Positions 26,584-39,508 of a stretch of 64,000 bases of DNA are shown here, piece by piece. Position 1 is the first letter of the stretch. Every line of letters starts with the position of its first letter. The stretch lies in NCBI GenBank assembly GCA_963920665.1, contig OY987269.1:10294501-10358500 (forward strand). Direction: 5' to 3'. The notes under the pieces were generated by a model that saw only the letters and a list, made by a program, of their open reading frames with translations, was not told the origin of the DNA and made no database searches. This DNA comes from Straminergon stramineum (lineage: Eukaryota > Streptophyta > Bryopsida > Hypnales > Calliergonaceae). Both the position numbers and the translations under genes were made by a program.

Positions 26584-26653
26584 ATTTTGGAGATGTACAT
26601 AGAGTGATGATGGTGGTTTTGGGTCAATGGCGCATTTGGGGGTGTCCACTTTA
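26336..26653 (+). mobile_element. TA-flanked mariner-type MITE, second subfamily, with (TA)n expansion
   Basis: TA-AGGTAGGTACACCCC on the left and GGTGTCCACTT-TA on the right. It is an inverted relative of 62630-62917, sharing AAAGGAGGTTCT, TTCTTCCACA, TTGATTTTG and CATAGAGTGATGATGG blocks. A TA microsatellite (26539-26582) interrupts it; the sibling copy has only ordinary sequence there. Confidence 0.72.
26539..26582. repeat. (TA)n microsatellite, about 22 units
   Basis: Uninterrupted AT dinucleotide run inside the MITE above. Confidence 0.95.
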
Positions 26654-27055
26654 TCTCACCTCAAGACTTTATAGAGAAACAAATATAATTGCTTTAGGGA
26701 TTGTTTATGGTATTTGACCCTTACAACCACCACGATTCTATATGAAATCACAAAGAACCTCTCTCATGAAAGTTATATGTATTCATTCCATTCACTTTAA
26801 AAATTCCTCCCTCATGTACTAATTGTGCACATTTTCTTTCTAGAATATACTCCTTTGATACATGAGGACAAAAGTGAATGCAAAATTGGAAATGGGTATG
26901 TCTATCTTATTATGATCTTAAACATGTGGGCCACACTCTTCACTACACTCACTTTCCCTAATAGCAAAGGGTACAAAATTAGCATCACTAAAAAAAAGGA
27001 GTCACTCAAAAACCTCTAGTACATGGAAATTTGTACAATACACCAATCAATATAT

Positions 27056-27110
27056 TTTTATTTTTGACACAAATGAAAGAGAATTCATTGCAAATAAAAA
27101 TACAAAGTGA
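27056..27110 (-). repeat. Possible retroposon 3' end
   Basis: TTTTTATTTTTGACACAAATGAAAG followed by ATTCATTGCA and AAATACAAAG, the same arrangement as at 5015-5090 and 38165-38250. Confidence 0.4.
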
Positions 27111-27212
27111 ACCTCATCAGGCTAGCACTGCTAGTCCAGGAACGCAGCAACACACTAATATTTCAGCCTACGCTAATTTTAACATAATGTGATGGATGTT
27201 GAAAAATTAGTG

Positions 27213-27236
27213 TCACACACAACACACACACACACT
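27213..27236. repeat. AC-rich microsatellite
   Basis: Imperfect CA dinucleotide run in intergenic DNA just beyond the 3' end of the nine-exon gene. Confidence 0.8.
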
Positions 27237-27502
27237 AATTGGAGGATAAATCTGCGTACTTTATGGTCCACTGTCCAGTATGGGTCAATCTAAAGTACAC
27301 AATCTGAAGGGCAAGTGCTTTAAAAATACAAGTGTGAGACTCCGCCGCAGATGACCGACCAGCTCAGAAACACAGAGTCCAAGAAAAAAACCCAGTTAAC
27401 TATTCTCCTTTGCACAAATTCCCGACTTAATCTAATTTGGCAATTCATTCCAAGTAACTTAAGTTACCTCCACTGCACATCTCCAATATTCGCCATCAAT
27501 CC

Positions 27503-30500
27503 TCAGGACTTGACTGAGAAACAGATGCAGCTGCTCCACGGATTGCGTCGCTTGGCGATTTCCAACTGTGATGTTGGGCAGGATCCCGGCGCTCTTGCTA
27601 TTGTTGTTGTTGTTGCTGACGACGATGATGATACTCTTTTGGGAGAACTCCCGCGGATTTTCGACATAATTTGTTGCATGAAATGGCCACTCTCCAATTG
27701 CGATCGTAGGCTGCCGCTCCCCAATGCGGATCTTCGCAACGATGGGTTATAATCCGGATGTTGTTCATGATGACTATTTCCGAATCTTGGCTGCAATGGA
27801 GAATGATGATGATGGAGATTGTGTAAGAGTGTTTGAGGTGTGGGTTGTGCGGTGGCGGTCTTGTCTCTGGCCTGGGAGCAAGTTGAACATTTTGTAAGTA
27901 GGGATCTTGGAGAAACAATAGAGTTAATTGTATTAAACTAAAGGTCATCCCTAGTTGTAGTACTGGTGTTAGAGGAAGGTTTAACTAAGAATAGTACAAA
28001 AGATACAACACCAAACTCCAATTTGGGTGCCCCAATTAGTTTCATCTTTTTATTTATTTTTTAAACTCTGGCTCTTAAATCCCACATTGTACACACTTTA
28101 TGATTAACTCTAATAAGCTTATCAATTTGGAATTATCAAATAATATGGGATATTTGGAATTAGTGTTGCCCTATGAACTCTACATGGTACATTATTGCTT
28201 ACATCTTTGTTCTCATATATTATTTGAACAATCAAATTGGTCATAACGAAAGATTATCTTTTCAAGGATTTCAGAAATGCTAGGGATGAATGAGAAAGAT
28301 ATTCTAGACAAAACATTGGCATGAAGCACTCTATTCATTATCCAAAATTTGGACATCATAGCCCTTAGGGATTAGTTAAGAGTGGTGTTAGCAAAAATTG
28401 AACCTAATCACCAAAGATGTATTTAAATTTATTCTATCTACGATGCCGCAAGATTTTTGAAAGGATTTTCAATTCAATTGAAATCTAAGATGCAAGACAT
28501 GAGTTGGTTCTAGATTTTTAAGGGACGAACTCCAATAACAAAGAGAGACCTTGCCAAAACTTGAAAACTACTCACTCAAGGATGTTGAGCCTATGTTGTG
28601 ATTGACATGAATACTCATGAAGAAAAATATACGGGGAGTCTTGTTTGTGGAATAAAGAAATGGCGAGAGGCTCACTCACCCGAACTTTGTCGTCGTCGTC
28701 GTCCCGACCCGGAGTTCCGCGTCCGCCGCTCGAGTAGATCTCGGCTTGCTCCTCCCAAAGCCTGTCTTGGTGGGAACTGGAGAAGGAAGGGTTGGAAAGA
28801 ATGGACACCGAGCAAGGCCGGTACACGTCGGCGTCGACGTAAGAGAAGGCTCCTGAGCTTGGTGCTTGGAGACGTGATACAAACGTGCGCGATCTCTCCC
28901 GAGTGCTGAGACTTGGATCCATTTTGGCTTGAGGAGGAGGAGGTGGTGGGGGTGATGGTGATGGTGATGCTTTTGCATTTGCTTTGGGGGTTTCTGTGGT
29001 TGGGTCTGTTTGTGCAAGAGCAATAATTGAATTTGTCGTTTTCAAATACTCTGCAAACAAGAAAAAAGTACAGAGCATCTTGTTTAGGTCATTGCTACGT
29101 AACAAAATGGGATCTAACAAGCAACTACACTATGAGAGGATTTGTCCACGGAGCATTGTCTTGCTATTAATTAAGTGGGATCTCCGCGAAGTGGGACACC
29201 TGCTGAGGACGGCGAAGCCCAACGAGGAGGCGACTTCTTTGCAGACATCCTCATGAGGAACTTGTTCCCTAACATAAAGCAAGGTGAAGAAATTCCTGAG
29301 GATGTGAACTTCTCACATGGGTGAAGTTTCTCAAATTCTGCGATGGAAATATGGATTATTTAGGGTATCCCTGGAATTGATCTGAAATCATGTTTCTATC
29401 GCAGAATTTTTCTGGTAAGGATATAAGAGTTCCTCGGTATTGCTTAATGTTTCTCAGTGTTGTCATGCTTTCTAGCTTAATGTTAATTTGAATGTTTCTC
29501 GAAGGTCTTTCCAACAATTTTCAATTACATGTGATAGGGGGATACAGCTCAAGTGTACTTGACGTTGAAAATGCATTGTAAGTGAACATGCAATCCCCAA
29601 ACTCAAAACTAGAATATTCCACTTTTCTTTGGAATAGTGATTCTTGCTTGCATTGTTCAGAAGTTGGGTCCAGAGTGTTTGTAATACCTTTTCAGTAACA
29701 TTAGATGAGATTCAAGATGGTGGAAGGAATCACCTTTCAAAGTGTCCAAGTCGTAGGAGCTCATCCTTCCCCTTCGAATCGTCCTGCTTTTCCTTGCTCT
29801 TGTTTTACCTTCATATACTGAACAAGTATTGATTTTCACAGGAGGCAGACGTCTGGTACTGTTCCTCAATTGCCTCTCGAAGAAAGCTGCCTGTGGATGT
29901 TGTTTCCGGCCTTCACGCCGTAATTGCCACAAAAGGAGAATTTAATGTCAGAATTAATGACAAAGTCACAAACCATACGTTCCTTGATCATATATACTTA
30001 GCATATTGATCAGAAACTATCTTTCCTACTATTCCTCATTTTCCGTAAGAGCAATGCAATCTAATGAATTCACACCTTCATTGCCTATCAACAATGATCG
30101 CGGTGTTTCACCTGCATCATGTCAGGCTATCTTCAACAAATTCTCTGAGGTCTCATTGATGTTTTCTTCCCACGTGGTAGGATGTAGTGAAGTATTATTA
30201 CTTTTCATTGATTGATTTGGAAACCTACTAAACAAGGTCGGTTTTCTGAATCAAGAATTGAACACAACCAGGTGGTAATTTAGGACTGTTTGGGGGACGT
30301 TCTTTTCGTTCATGTCACCCTTTTGGGGTTTCGCATACTGCTTATCAACACTCTTTGTAGAAGGTGGGCAATTGATCCACAAAGCTTCAATGAGATTACA
30401 CAATAAGTGGTTATTTATTCTTACTAAATCAACAATAATGGATGCAATGCACTATTGATTAATTGTCAGTTAATTTTTGTACGTGTTGAGAATGGACCCA

Positions 30501-33500
30501 CCTATGTTATCCACGGTGTCGTCATGATAGATGTCTTTGGAATGTTGCACAAGCTCCACACAACCATGTGCAGGGTCAATCTCAATGTCGACAAACTTAG
30601 AGTATGTTGATTTGACCTAATCCATCATAAACAAGTAATACTCATTAGAGTTCATTTCGAAGGTCAACTAGGTATTACAGATTCTTTGAACCCAAATATA
30701 TAGTGAACCCAATTCTCTTGCCACCCCTTAACAGCCACTACTATCTCAAGTTCAAGCACTTTTACAAATGAATTTAATGCTTGCGGTGGTTCCACACTGA
30801 CTCACAATCCAGCAGCTGTGAGAATTTGCCTCAAATTGGGCAAAATTCCTGTACGATGGGAACATAGACAAGTGCATTGTGGATTTCATGTACTAGCTGG
30901 ATTCTAGCTGTGAATCCAAAAATCAATTCCATTCTCCCCCTGTTGTAGAAATTCGCCTCAAAATACATGTGATCAATTCTAACTGTGAGTAAAAAATGCT
31001 TGGATGCCACGTTCCCCACATTGCGAAATTCTCCCAAACTTCATGTACTGGATTCTAGCTGTGAGTGAAAAAATCAAAGACCATGTTTCCAATGTGAAAT
31101 TCCGCCCAAAATTTCATATCTTGCATTGCATGTGAGTGAAGATTCAACACTTACCGCGTCCTCAGGCTCCGATTCACAAACACCAGAGACGTTCTCCCTT
31201 CCGAAGCCATCCACTGCACTCGGACTCTCCATCTGCCCCCACTCCGGCGACTCCACGAATCTTCTTGTGACAATGGTCCCTTCTTCCGGCACTCTCACCA
31301 CTTTGAGCAACATGGCCGACAGGCCCGACCCGGAAGCACTTCGTCGCCTCTTCCGCAGCGTCGGCTTCACCACGTGATGCACCTTCACCTGCTTGCAACA
31401 ACTGGCAGACTCCTCCGGCTGCTGCTGCAACAACATCCCCATAAGTCGTGGGGAAGACGACACTCGGAGCATCGGCAAGTCTCGGCAAGGAAACCTCTCA
31501 GGTTCCTCCAGTGGCGATCGTACTTTCATCAAGTCTCGGCCAGGAGAATGGTCCTCCGATGGGAATGGTGGTGGTGGTGGTGGTGGTGAAGGTTGCTCTT
31601 GTGGGGGGGATGGTGCCCGGATTGGGACCTCTCCATCAATGGTGGAAATGGCGCACTGCACTGATGCTTCGGTGAGCTCTTCTTCCTCGCTGGGGAGTTT
31701 TTCAGCGGGGAAGAGAAGGGCCTCAGTGGACTGATTATCATGACACAGGCAGGCAGGCAAGCAGGGATGTGAGCAGGACTTACAGAAAGGGAAGAGTGTT
31801 TTTTCAAACATTCTGCAGTTGATAAGGTATTAGAAAGGAGCCAAAATCACCAAAATCTTCAAGGTTTCACCAAAGCTGGAAGGCTTCATTTTAGATCGGT
31901 ATAGGTAATCACATCTGATTGCAATTAATATTTTATTGATAGAACAGTTTGATATACAGATCTTCTCGATGGGAAATCAGACAGATTTACTTTTCAAAGC
32001 TCCAACGAATGCATTATGACAGTCGAGAGTGTTTTCCAAGGACTTTGAGGTTAACATTCTGTAGCTGTCAGACCCTTAACCTAGCTTAGGGAAAAATAGA
32101 CCATGCTACGACACCTGGCTCTGCATCTTTGTTCACCAAAGACACACGGCCCCAGTTTGCATTGGTTTAAATTTTGTATAAGTCCAGGGAATCACATCTA
32201 ATTGCAATAGATTCTTGTTAAACTGGTGTGACGAATAAATCTTCTTGCTGGTAATCGAAGACTGAGGGTGGTTCTAATGCTCCAAAGAACACAATATGCA
32301 AAAGCTTTAAGGGTTCAAAGTTTTATAGGTCAATGCTCTCAAGTTCACATGAGTTCAGTAGTGTTGAGATGAAGGACATTCTCAAATTCACTAATTTTGC
32401 AAGATTTGGTAGGGTAGTATTTAGGCAGGTGTAGCAAGATGTCTTTCCCTTATATTGATTGTCTAACAGAGTCTTTTCACTGCTTAAAGACTTAAGTTTG
32501 TAAATGCTAGTTCGTGGTAAATGGACCAATAACAGTACTTCAATCTGGAATAGAATACTAGTTCAGTTGCAAAAAAACCACATAACTATTCTTGAACAAA
32601 TCAAGTGCAAAACAATCCTTTATTATCCTAGTGCAATATCTCACCTGACAATCGCCAATTGCGTTCTTCTCTGCCGCTAGATCGTCCCCTCCATCCCCCT
32701 CTCTCGTCTCTTTCCTTGCCGCAGTTGGAGAAGAGCTCTCGTCTCCAAAGTCACCACTCTCACATCCCCGTAGATCTCCACGATCCGAATGTTCCGATTC
32801 AATCTGAAGAAAAACGTTACAATCTCCAGCAGCACCCGTCGACACCTCCTCATCTACTCCGTGAGCTTCTTCTTCTTCAACAACAGTATCTTCAAATAAT
32901 GCTGCAATGGATACAGTCGGAGAATCAGGGATGACCTCCATATTGGTATCGGGCATCCCACAAGGTTGAGCTGACACATCTTCCGGAGAAGTTTGGTAGA
33001 ATTTCTCGAGGAGAATCTCAGCTGCAGTCTCGAGAACGGGTGAATTCAATGTGGCGAATTCTGAAGGGATCATATGTTCGGTAATGCAAGGCGGAGGATC
33101 TTCAACAGAAGTGCTGGCAAGTGGGGGTGGGGGTGGCCCTTCATGCGCTTCTTCTTCCGGTTTTGTGTCGTCAATGACATGGGTTTGGATGGACGGTGTT
33201 TTTGATGCCGTGGGGATGGAGGTCTCTGGAGAACAGAGGAACGGAATCAGGGTTAATCATTATTTATGAACTAATAATAATACTTGACAACTCTACTTAC
33301 GAATTTTCCCACAAGGTATGCTTGCATTGGTGTCAGGAAAGGTATGATCAAAGAGGAGAAAAAAAATGTCAAAAACATAATAATTAGATTTACATCAAAT
33401 GTGTTTTAAGTCAACGCAAAAAATCACCTAGCAAGAACGATTTAAAAAAAAGTGGACTGACCCCTATTACCCACAGCAACTCATCTCTTCCAATTGACCT

Positions 33501-36500
33501 TCAAAGAGCAACCATCGGGTGTTAGCATGACTTCCAAACTTAATATCTAAGTCCACTCTTCCTTGAATAGAAATCATGAGCTTGCCTACCATCCAGTCAA
33601 AATGACAATCTCATTAATCTGTACTTCAAGTACCAATCTGTTTTCCAATAAAAATGACCATTTCAAAGTTTAAACTGCAATGACTAACTAAAGCATATCC
33701 ATGCGTACAAATTTCATTGAGACCTTCAGACACTGGCTAGTTTGTCTCAAATTTCACTGCCTACTTGTGATAAAATGCTGAAAAAACATCCAAACAGTAT
33801 CCTCTACCTTAAAGAGAACCTAAAGCGGAATCAATCTCCGTTAGCCAAACAGTCCCATGAGAAGCTCATTGATCATACAAGTGAACTTTGATTTGTGCCA
33901 AGTGTGAAATCGCACAATCTATTGACAGTCCTCACGGTTTTTTGCAATTGATGATTCCCTTAAGAATTAACGAAAAAACTAAATGATCATACCTTCAGAC
34001 AACAGGAGTTTCTAAATGGTTGTCAAAAAAAGTTCAAAGTTCACCTATAAAGACTTCATATTAAATGGAGAAGAGTTGCAATTGAGATTTGTACCTTCCA
34101 TGTGCTGCACCGAACAGGAGCTACTCCTGGACCCTCCATCCACACACTCCTCCGTCGGGAACGGAGAATCGTCGCGGTGGTTCACAGGGACGATGAGTTC
34201 CCCAGCCGTGGGAGTGTGGTTATTCCGTTTCTTCTCCACAAGACCGTCACGACGGGGGGAGGAAAATCTTTGTGACTGGGAACGCTCCAGCTTCGTCCCC
34301 GGCGGGGAGTGGAACAACGAAGCGGCGATCTTGGACACGGCGTACTTGTCGAGCTTCTTCGGAGAAGCAGTTGCACTTCGAGTAATGGAGGTCGCATTGA
34401 GCTTGGCCCGAGAGGAGGAGTCCCACGCTGGTGTTTTGATGGTGATGTTGCTTCCGGATCCGACTCTCCTGTGTCCTGAAATTGGTACACATGGATTCAA
34501 TCAGTTGTGATTAAAGTACTTCATGCTCTTGTTAAGATGCTCTAGTGTTTGACAGGAGTCAATAACATGAGCCCACCACATTACTCCGTCTAACATAACC
34601 AACGATGAAACTAGCAACAAACGCAAACCAGTGCGCTAAGTGGTCTCGTTGTATTCATTGAGAACAAAGTCATGAATGAATGCTCCTTAAACATTGGGTT
34701 TGGCTCATTAGGAATATGACCGAACTAAAGATAGAGAGGATAACGAAAACCATTAGGGACCTCCCACTGAACGTCCAGAAAAGTCGCACAAAACATTATC
34801 AAGACATAAATCACAAAAATAATACACTAAGTGACAAAACATGTAATCTCTGAAACAGAGTTTGGCTAGCTCTAGAAACATTTAAAGTGGTCTCTCCATT
34901 GAGCGGAAAATCGTGTGATCTCAAAATGAATTTTTAAATGCTGAAAGTCTGCTCTACCTCACGGCAGTAAACGTATGTACTAGACATTTCAAAAGAGGTG
35001 CATTTCAATGATATGAGCCCTTTATCAAACATGGCCCCCTCCCACAAACAAGATCAACACCATCAAATCTTGGAGATCTACAGCCGTCTCTCTCAAAAAG
35101 AATGAGAGAAGAATGGGGTTACGAATCTATACCAGTCACTCTTTCCAATCACCGCGCACCATGTCGCCAAAAGAAAAAAGGAATAGGAGAGATTTTTGGG
35201 AAAAAAAAAATGAAGCAGTGCAAACCTCGGAAAAGATTGAAGCTTGAAGGCTTCCTGTCAGATTCACTCCCACTCTCCACACCATTCAAATTCGGTGCAT
35301 CACCACCACGCCGAACTCCTTTCCTTCTTGCAGAACAATCTTGTCCAAGTATAGAACCAATGGACGTCTGCTTCATCACTTTCTCAGTCTCGTCCCGTTC
35401 TCTTGTTGCTGCAGGGTTTGCAGCTGGGCTGTTTAATGCACTCACGGAGGTCCGCTTCTCACAGTTGATTTTCGAAAGTTTTTCCAGTGGCAGGGAGGAG
35501 ATCGAGCGTGACTGCCGGTGCTGGCTGGCTCTTGCAATAGCTCCCTTTGGTTGTAAAGCCATTGGCAAATGTTGCTCTGTAGGTCCAGAACTTGAGATCG
35601 GGTGCCCCATACTCCAAATTGGAAGCTCGTGCGTGTTGCAACAACTGCATTGATCAGTCACTACAACAGGAAGAAGCGGTAAGTTGCAACACATCATTTA
35701 TATATTATTTTGCAATGACTTTGTAGCGGTTTCGTACTTTGCCTTATGGTCTCTTGCAAACCATTGCAAACTTGTTGCTAAAGTCTGGGTCACCGAACTG
35801 ATGCATATCTATCATGCCCAAACTGTTGCAAAAACAAGTGCAATCTAACAAAACGAGTTACAAATACATTGCACAATGTGGTACTAATTCAACCATTGCA
35901 AAATTGTTAAAGTTAATCGATTTCTGGCGGTCATTGCAAAACCGTTGCGAAAACAATTGCAATCTTAGTGGGAGTGCTCACCTGCTGCAAGCTATGGCGA
36001 GGGTTTCATTGTGGGTATCCTTGCCAACTCAGTTCCAGATTCATTCTTGATTTGGGGATCTTTCAGTACTGGTGGAATGAAAGTTTACTGTTGAGCGAAT
36101 TTTGTAGCTCTTGGTGTGACTCGCCCTTAATGATTCATCTGCTGTGGAGGTGGGAGTATCAACAAAACGCGTTAAGACGTGAGTTCCCGAGAATGTCGAT
36201 CTTAATACTGCGACCCTTTCTTATTAAGACTCTGGCTCGGGGGGTGGGGGGAGAAATAGGCTTCTATATGCTCGCTCACGTGACTTGACATAACTCTCTT
36301 TTCATAACTTGACATGGCCGGTGAATCACATGTGTAGACAACATGATTCGATATCAACAGGGAATGTGCAATTACAGAGTGTGTGTGTGTGTGTATGTGT
36401 ATTACAGAGTGAGGGCTGTTCGAGAGGGTGGAACGGATGTATAATCAGCAACAATGTGCTCAAAAGAGGCAGTAACTGACTTGCATAACGTTACTTATGA

Positions 36501-37635
36501 ACTGCTATTTACAAATGCTTAACAAAAACAGATTAGTTTAATCTTTATGAGTCTCGATCTTCTTACAAAGGATTTTTTTTGTTACTACGGCATCACACCA
36601 ATAAGGAAGGAGGAGGACTCCTCACGACTTCAAGGAAATGACGTTGTCGCCCAAAGACGAGTTGCATAACAGCAATGCTACAAACCTTCTAGTTCACCAA
36701 CCCTTAGAAAATGCGCAAGTTTACTTTTTAGAATGCAAAGCTGGCGCAAAACCCCCACGAGTAGAAACTAACCACACCCAGCTCGTTCCAACCAGGAAGT
36801 CTACCCAGCTGGTGAAAAAATCACCAATTCCGACCAAGTTGGCTACACTCCGAAGCTGAAACTGGACACGACTTTCACTAACTCCGACATTGTCACAAAA
36901 TCATTTTCTAACTAAAGATCTAGCCATCCACTACCAACATTGCCATTCTAGCTCTCTTCTACAGCTCACACCCAAAACTTCTAGCTGCTGCTCTCGAACC
37001 TTCCCACCGAAACACCGAACATTCAACACATCTTCTTCACCCTCTCCAAAGCTTGAAGAATAACGCGAAGAAATGAACGCAAGGAATTAATTAGATCACA
37101 CACCTGCTGATGAGGAACGCTGTCTAGCTATCGGCCACAAATTAAAGCCATTCCATATGTTGACGCGCGACAACTGCTGCAAACAAGAATATAGAGAACC
37201 CCAACATGAAACAGAAGGAAATGGATTCTCAACTTCACTCTAGAGAGAAAAAACAAAACAAAAGGAACACAAAGTAGAGATGGTGCAATGAAGCTCTGCC
37301 GGAAAGCAAGCCGAGATTGTTGCTAAAGTGTCAAGAGTGTCATTTAGCGTGGACTACTACTGTAGCTCTCTTCTACCCTAGATCTAGGACTGTACCCACT
37401 CAAGGCCTCACCAGAAATGTTTTTTAATCAACCTTGACATCACCTGAAGCTGATTTCTTTTGCAATTGCATGGTTTGCAACCGACTGCAGCAGTTGTTGG
37501 GAAAAAAAAGTGCAAAATGTGCAAATAAAGCACACTCACCGAGTCAGCGTGCAGGCTCAGCTCACTGGAAGACCGACTGTCATTGAGTACGTGAGCCAGA
37601 GCCAGACGGTGCACACAGCCTGCACTGCTTCGCAT
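27503..37635 (-). CDS. Unrecognised nine-exon gene; 976-residue disordered Ser/Pro/acidic protein
   Basis: Exons, in transcription order: 37540-37635, 37104-37176, 35226-35660, 34095-34475, 32645-33225, 31155-31778, 29809-29890, 28680-29050, 27503-27790. Every junction has GT-AG borders and all eight phases agree (0,1,1,1,0,0,1,0), giving 976 codons plus a stop. I recognise no family. The protein looks mostly disordered. It has a Cys cluster CSCC (61-64), basic Ser-rich tracts, poly-Pro runs (359-363, 586-593, 791-797), acidic stretches in residues 400-520, an NLS-like LRKRRR (663-668), a short basic segment RQLRNSTRRLPP (736-747) and a penta-Asp run (874-878). No transmembrane segment or known catalytic motif is visible. 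Least certain parts: exon 1 as the start, the weak acceptor of the 29809-29890 exon, and whether the last two exons instead form a separate gene starting at MDPSL (residue 801). A nuclear or cytoskeletal scaffold is only a guess from composition. Confidence 0.72.
28326..28375 (-). mobile_element. Fragment like a subfamily-C TTAA element end
   Basis: CTATTCATTATCCAAAATTTGG then ACATCATAGCCCTTAGGG resembles the terminus at 380-431 (and, inverted, 4137-4200). Only about 50 bp remain, within the last intron of the nine-exon gene. Confidence 0.45.
30786..31150. repeat. Degenerate tandem repeat (about 80-100-bp unit) in an intron
   Basis: Three to four diverged units share CATGTACTGGATTCTAGCTGTGAGTGAAAA-type and GAAATTCGCCTCAAA-type segments. 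They lie immediately downstream of exon 31155-31778 of the nine-exon gene. Confidence 0.6.
36379..36400. repeat. (GT)n microsatellite
   Basis: GTGTGTGTGTGTGTATGTGT run, inside the second intron of the nine-exon gene. Confidence 0.9.
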
Positions 37636-38164
37636 TTATGAGGAGCGAATTAATAATGTTATAATGTACTCACGGTGCATTTACGGTGATAGATGATGAG
37701 TATTTATTCTTATTGTTGGAATTATTCCTCCTGTTGTTCCTAACTAACGCAGTACCTGCTCTTCTCTTCAGTTCTATTCGGTGAGTGTCCGGTATTTTGG
37801 TATTCTTTTTGTTGTTATTAATTTACTGGTTTTTGTTGCTGTTGTTCGTCTTATTGTTATGGATTAGTTCATGAACTTGCCCGTGTTAATAAAGCTTCTG
37901 CCGAATGACAACTTCAGTGCGACTCAGTTAACTTAGAGCTCTAATTGCATCGTTTGGCACCCTAAGTTCCTCTGTCATCAGACTGTTGCACACAGTCGGT
38001 GTTGAGCATCCTGGCACTTCTGAATTGGCATGAAAAGTAGAAGTTGGAATCTGTCAAAGTTGAGCATGTTTCCATAAGTTAAGTGGGCTCTAAATTTTAG
38101 TACTACGGTCAATTCAAGGACACTATTTTTTTTTTAATTGTCAGAAATCATGGACCTTCGATTG

Positions 38165-38250
38165 TATTGGACACAATTTTTTTTTCAAACTAATGAAACG
38201 GAATTTCATTGCAAGGGGCAAAGTACAAAGCCACCAACCACATTGGACAC
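38165..38250 (-). repeat. Possible retroposon 3' end
   Basis: A T-run then AACTAATGAAACGGAATTTC, ATTGCA and AAGTACAAAG; third copy of the arrangement at 5015 and 27056. Confidence 0.4.
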
Positions 38251-38460
38251 AAATTTATAAAGTTTACTGATCAGAGTTTGGTTAATTATTCATTTTTCAT
38301 ATAATAAATAAATGCCATCTTTGAATTTCATGAAAGTTTAGCCACAATGTGTTTATATTCTTATTTCACTAAAACTTAGGACCTCATTGATGCACAATTA
38401 TGGTTGTTTTAGAAGTTTGTTTAGTTTTGAGTGATTCTAGTCATTTAACCTTAGAATCTC

Positions 38461-39377
38461 TTAACCCCTACATGTTTTTGACCATGTTTTCACCTAAAAC
38501 ACTCCAAAATTGTCATTTTTGGTACAAGAACAAATTTTAGAAAAAAAAAATTGGACACACATAACCATAGGATCTTGTAGTAAGTTGGTTTGAGAATATG
38601 TGGAAAAAGTTTCAGAAATTTCCATCATGTAGATTGCAAGATATAGCGTTTGAATTGACAAAAATCCTTTATTGGTCCTTGCAAAACTCGGGCAACTGAT
38701 GTTCACAAGGTCACATTTGTATGAAAAAATGTTCAAAATGGATGTGCATCTTTGAATTCATTCTTCAAGGCAAATTGGCTACATGCTTGAAATAATTCAA
38801 ATCATTTGGAATTGTACAACATATAGGAAACAAATAGTAAATAGAAAGAAGTAGATAGTGATTCAAAATACTAAATTGTTCAGAATTTTGTTATGGATTT
38901 GAAAAATGACAATCCCAATGGTTGTAATGTTGTAATAAACAATCTACAAATTTGGATTTTATTTATTTATTTAAATATTGTATATTGAGTTAAATGAAGG
39001 ACTTCAAAGTTTATTTTAAAGTAGAAAATTGATAAGTGCCCGCAAATTAACACTCCTCATAACTTTCACCTCATTGATCAAAATGGAATGACTCAAAGCT
39101 TTCCACGTATATGTAAATCTAGAAACCAATTTCAAATTTTTATTTTTGAAAAAAGTGATTTTTCCCGAGTTGCTTGAGTTAGAAAAGAAACTACATATCA
39201 TACAATAACTTTTTAACCATGTAATCAAAAGTTATGAAAATTATTGGGCCTCAAAGCTATTCCTTGACCACATGCTGTGTGAAAAATTCAAAGAGAAAAA
39301 TTGAAAATTTCACTCAAAGTGACTTGCCCAAAATATCTATAATGCCAAAAAATCATGTTTGGGACTTTAGAGGTTAA
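38461..39377 (-). mobile_element. TTAA-type MITE, subfamily B
   Basis: TTAA at 38461-38464 and 39374-39377 around a 909-bp core. It starts CCCCTACATGTTTTTG and ends GGGACTTTAGAGG. It is an inverted relative of 13913 and 16077. It has no coding capacity. Confidence 0.85.
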
Positions 39378-39508
39378 CATCTTTCAAAACTCACCTTGAA
39401 CAACTAAAAGCTTTTCAAGTAAATGAGCCATTGTCAACAATATCTTACAATTGTCTTTATTTCACTTTATTTGCTCTAATTGAACATGACTTTGTTTTAA
39501 ATAACTCT

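Noticed and set aside
27351..27752. 133-codon + strand open frame
   Set aside because: It lies over the last exon of the nine-exon gene, whose - strand frame has a strong acceptor and matching phase. The + frame is a shadow.
29835..29990. TTTTCACAG acceptor and open frame on + strand (EADVWYCSS...)
   Set aside because: No partner exon or phase match was found on the + strand, whereas the - strand exon 29809-29890 fits the gene's phases on both sides.
31393..31734. Gly and Ser-rich + strand frames over the poly-Pro exon
   Set aside because: Antisense shadow of the exon at 31155-31778, where Pro codons read as Gly on the other strand.
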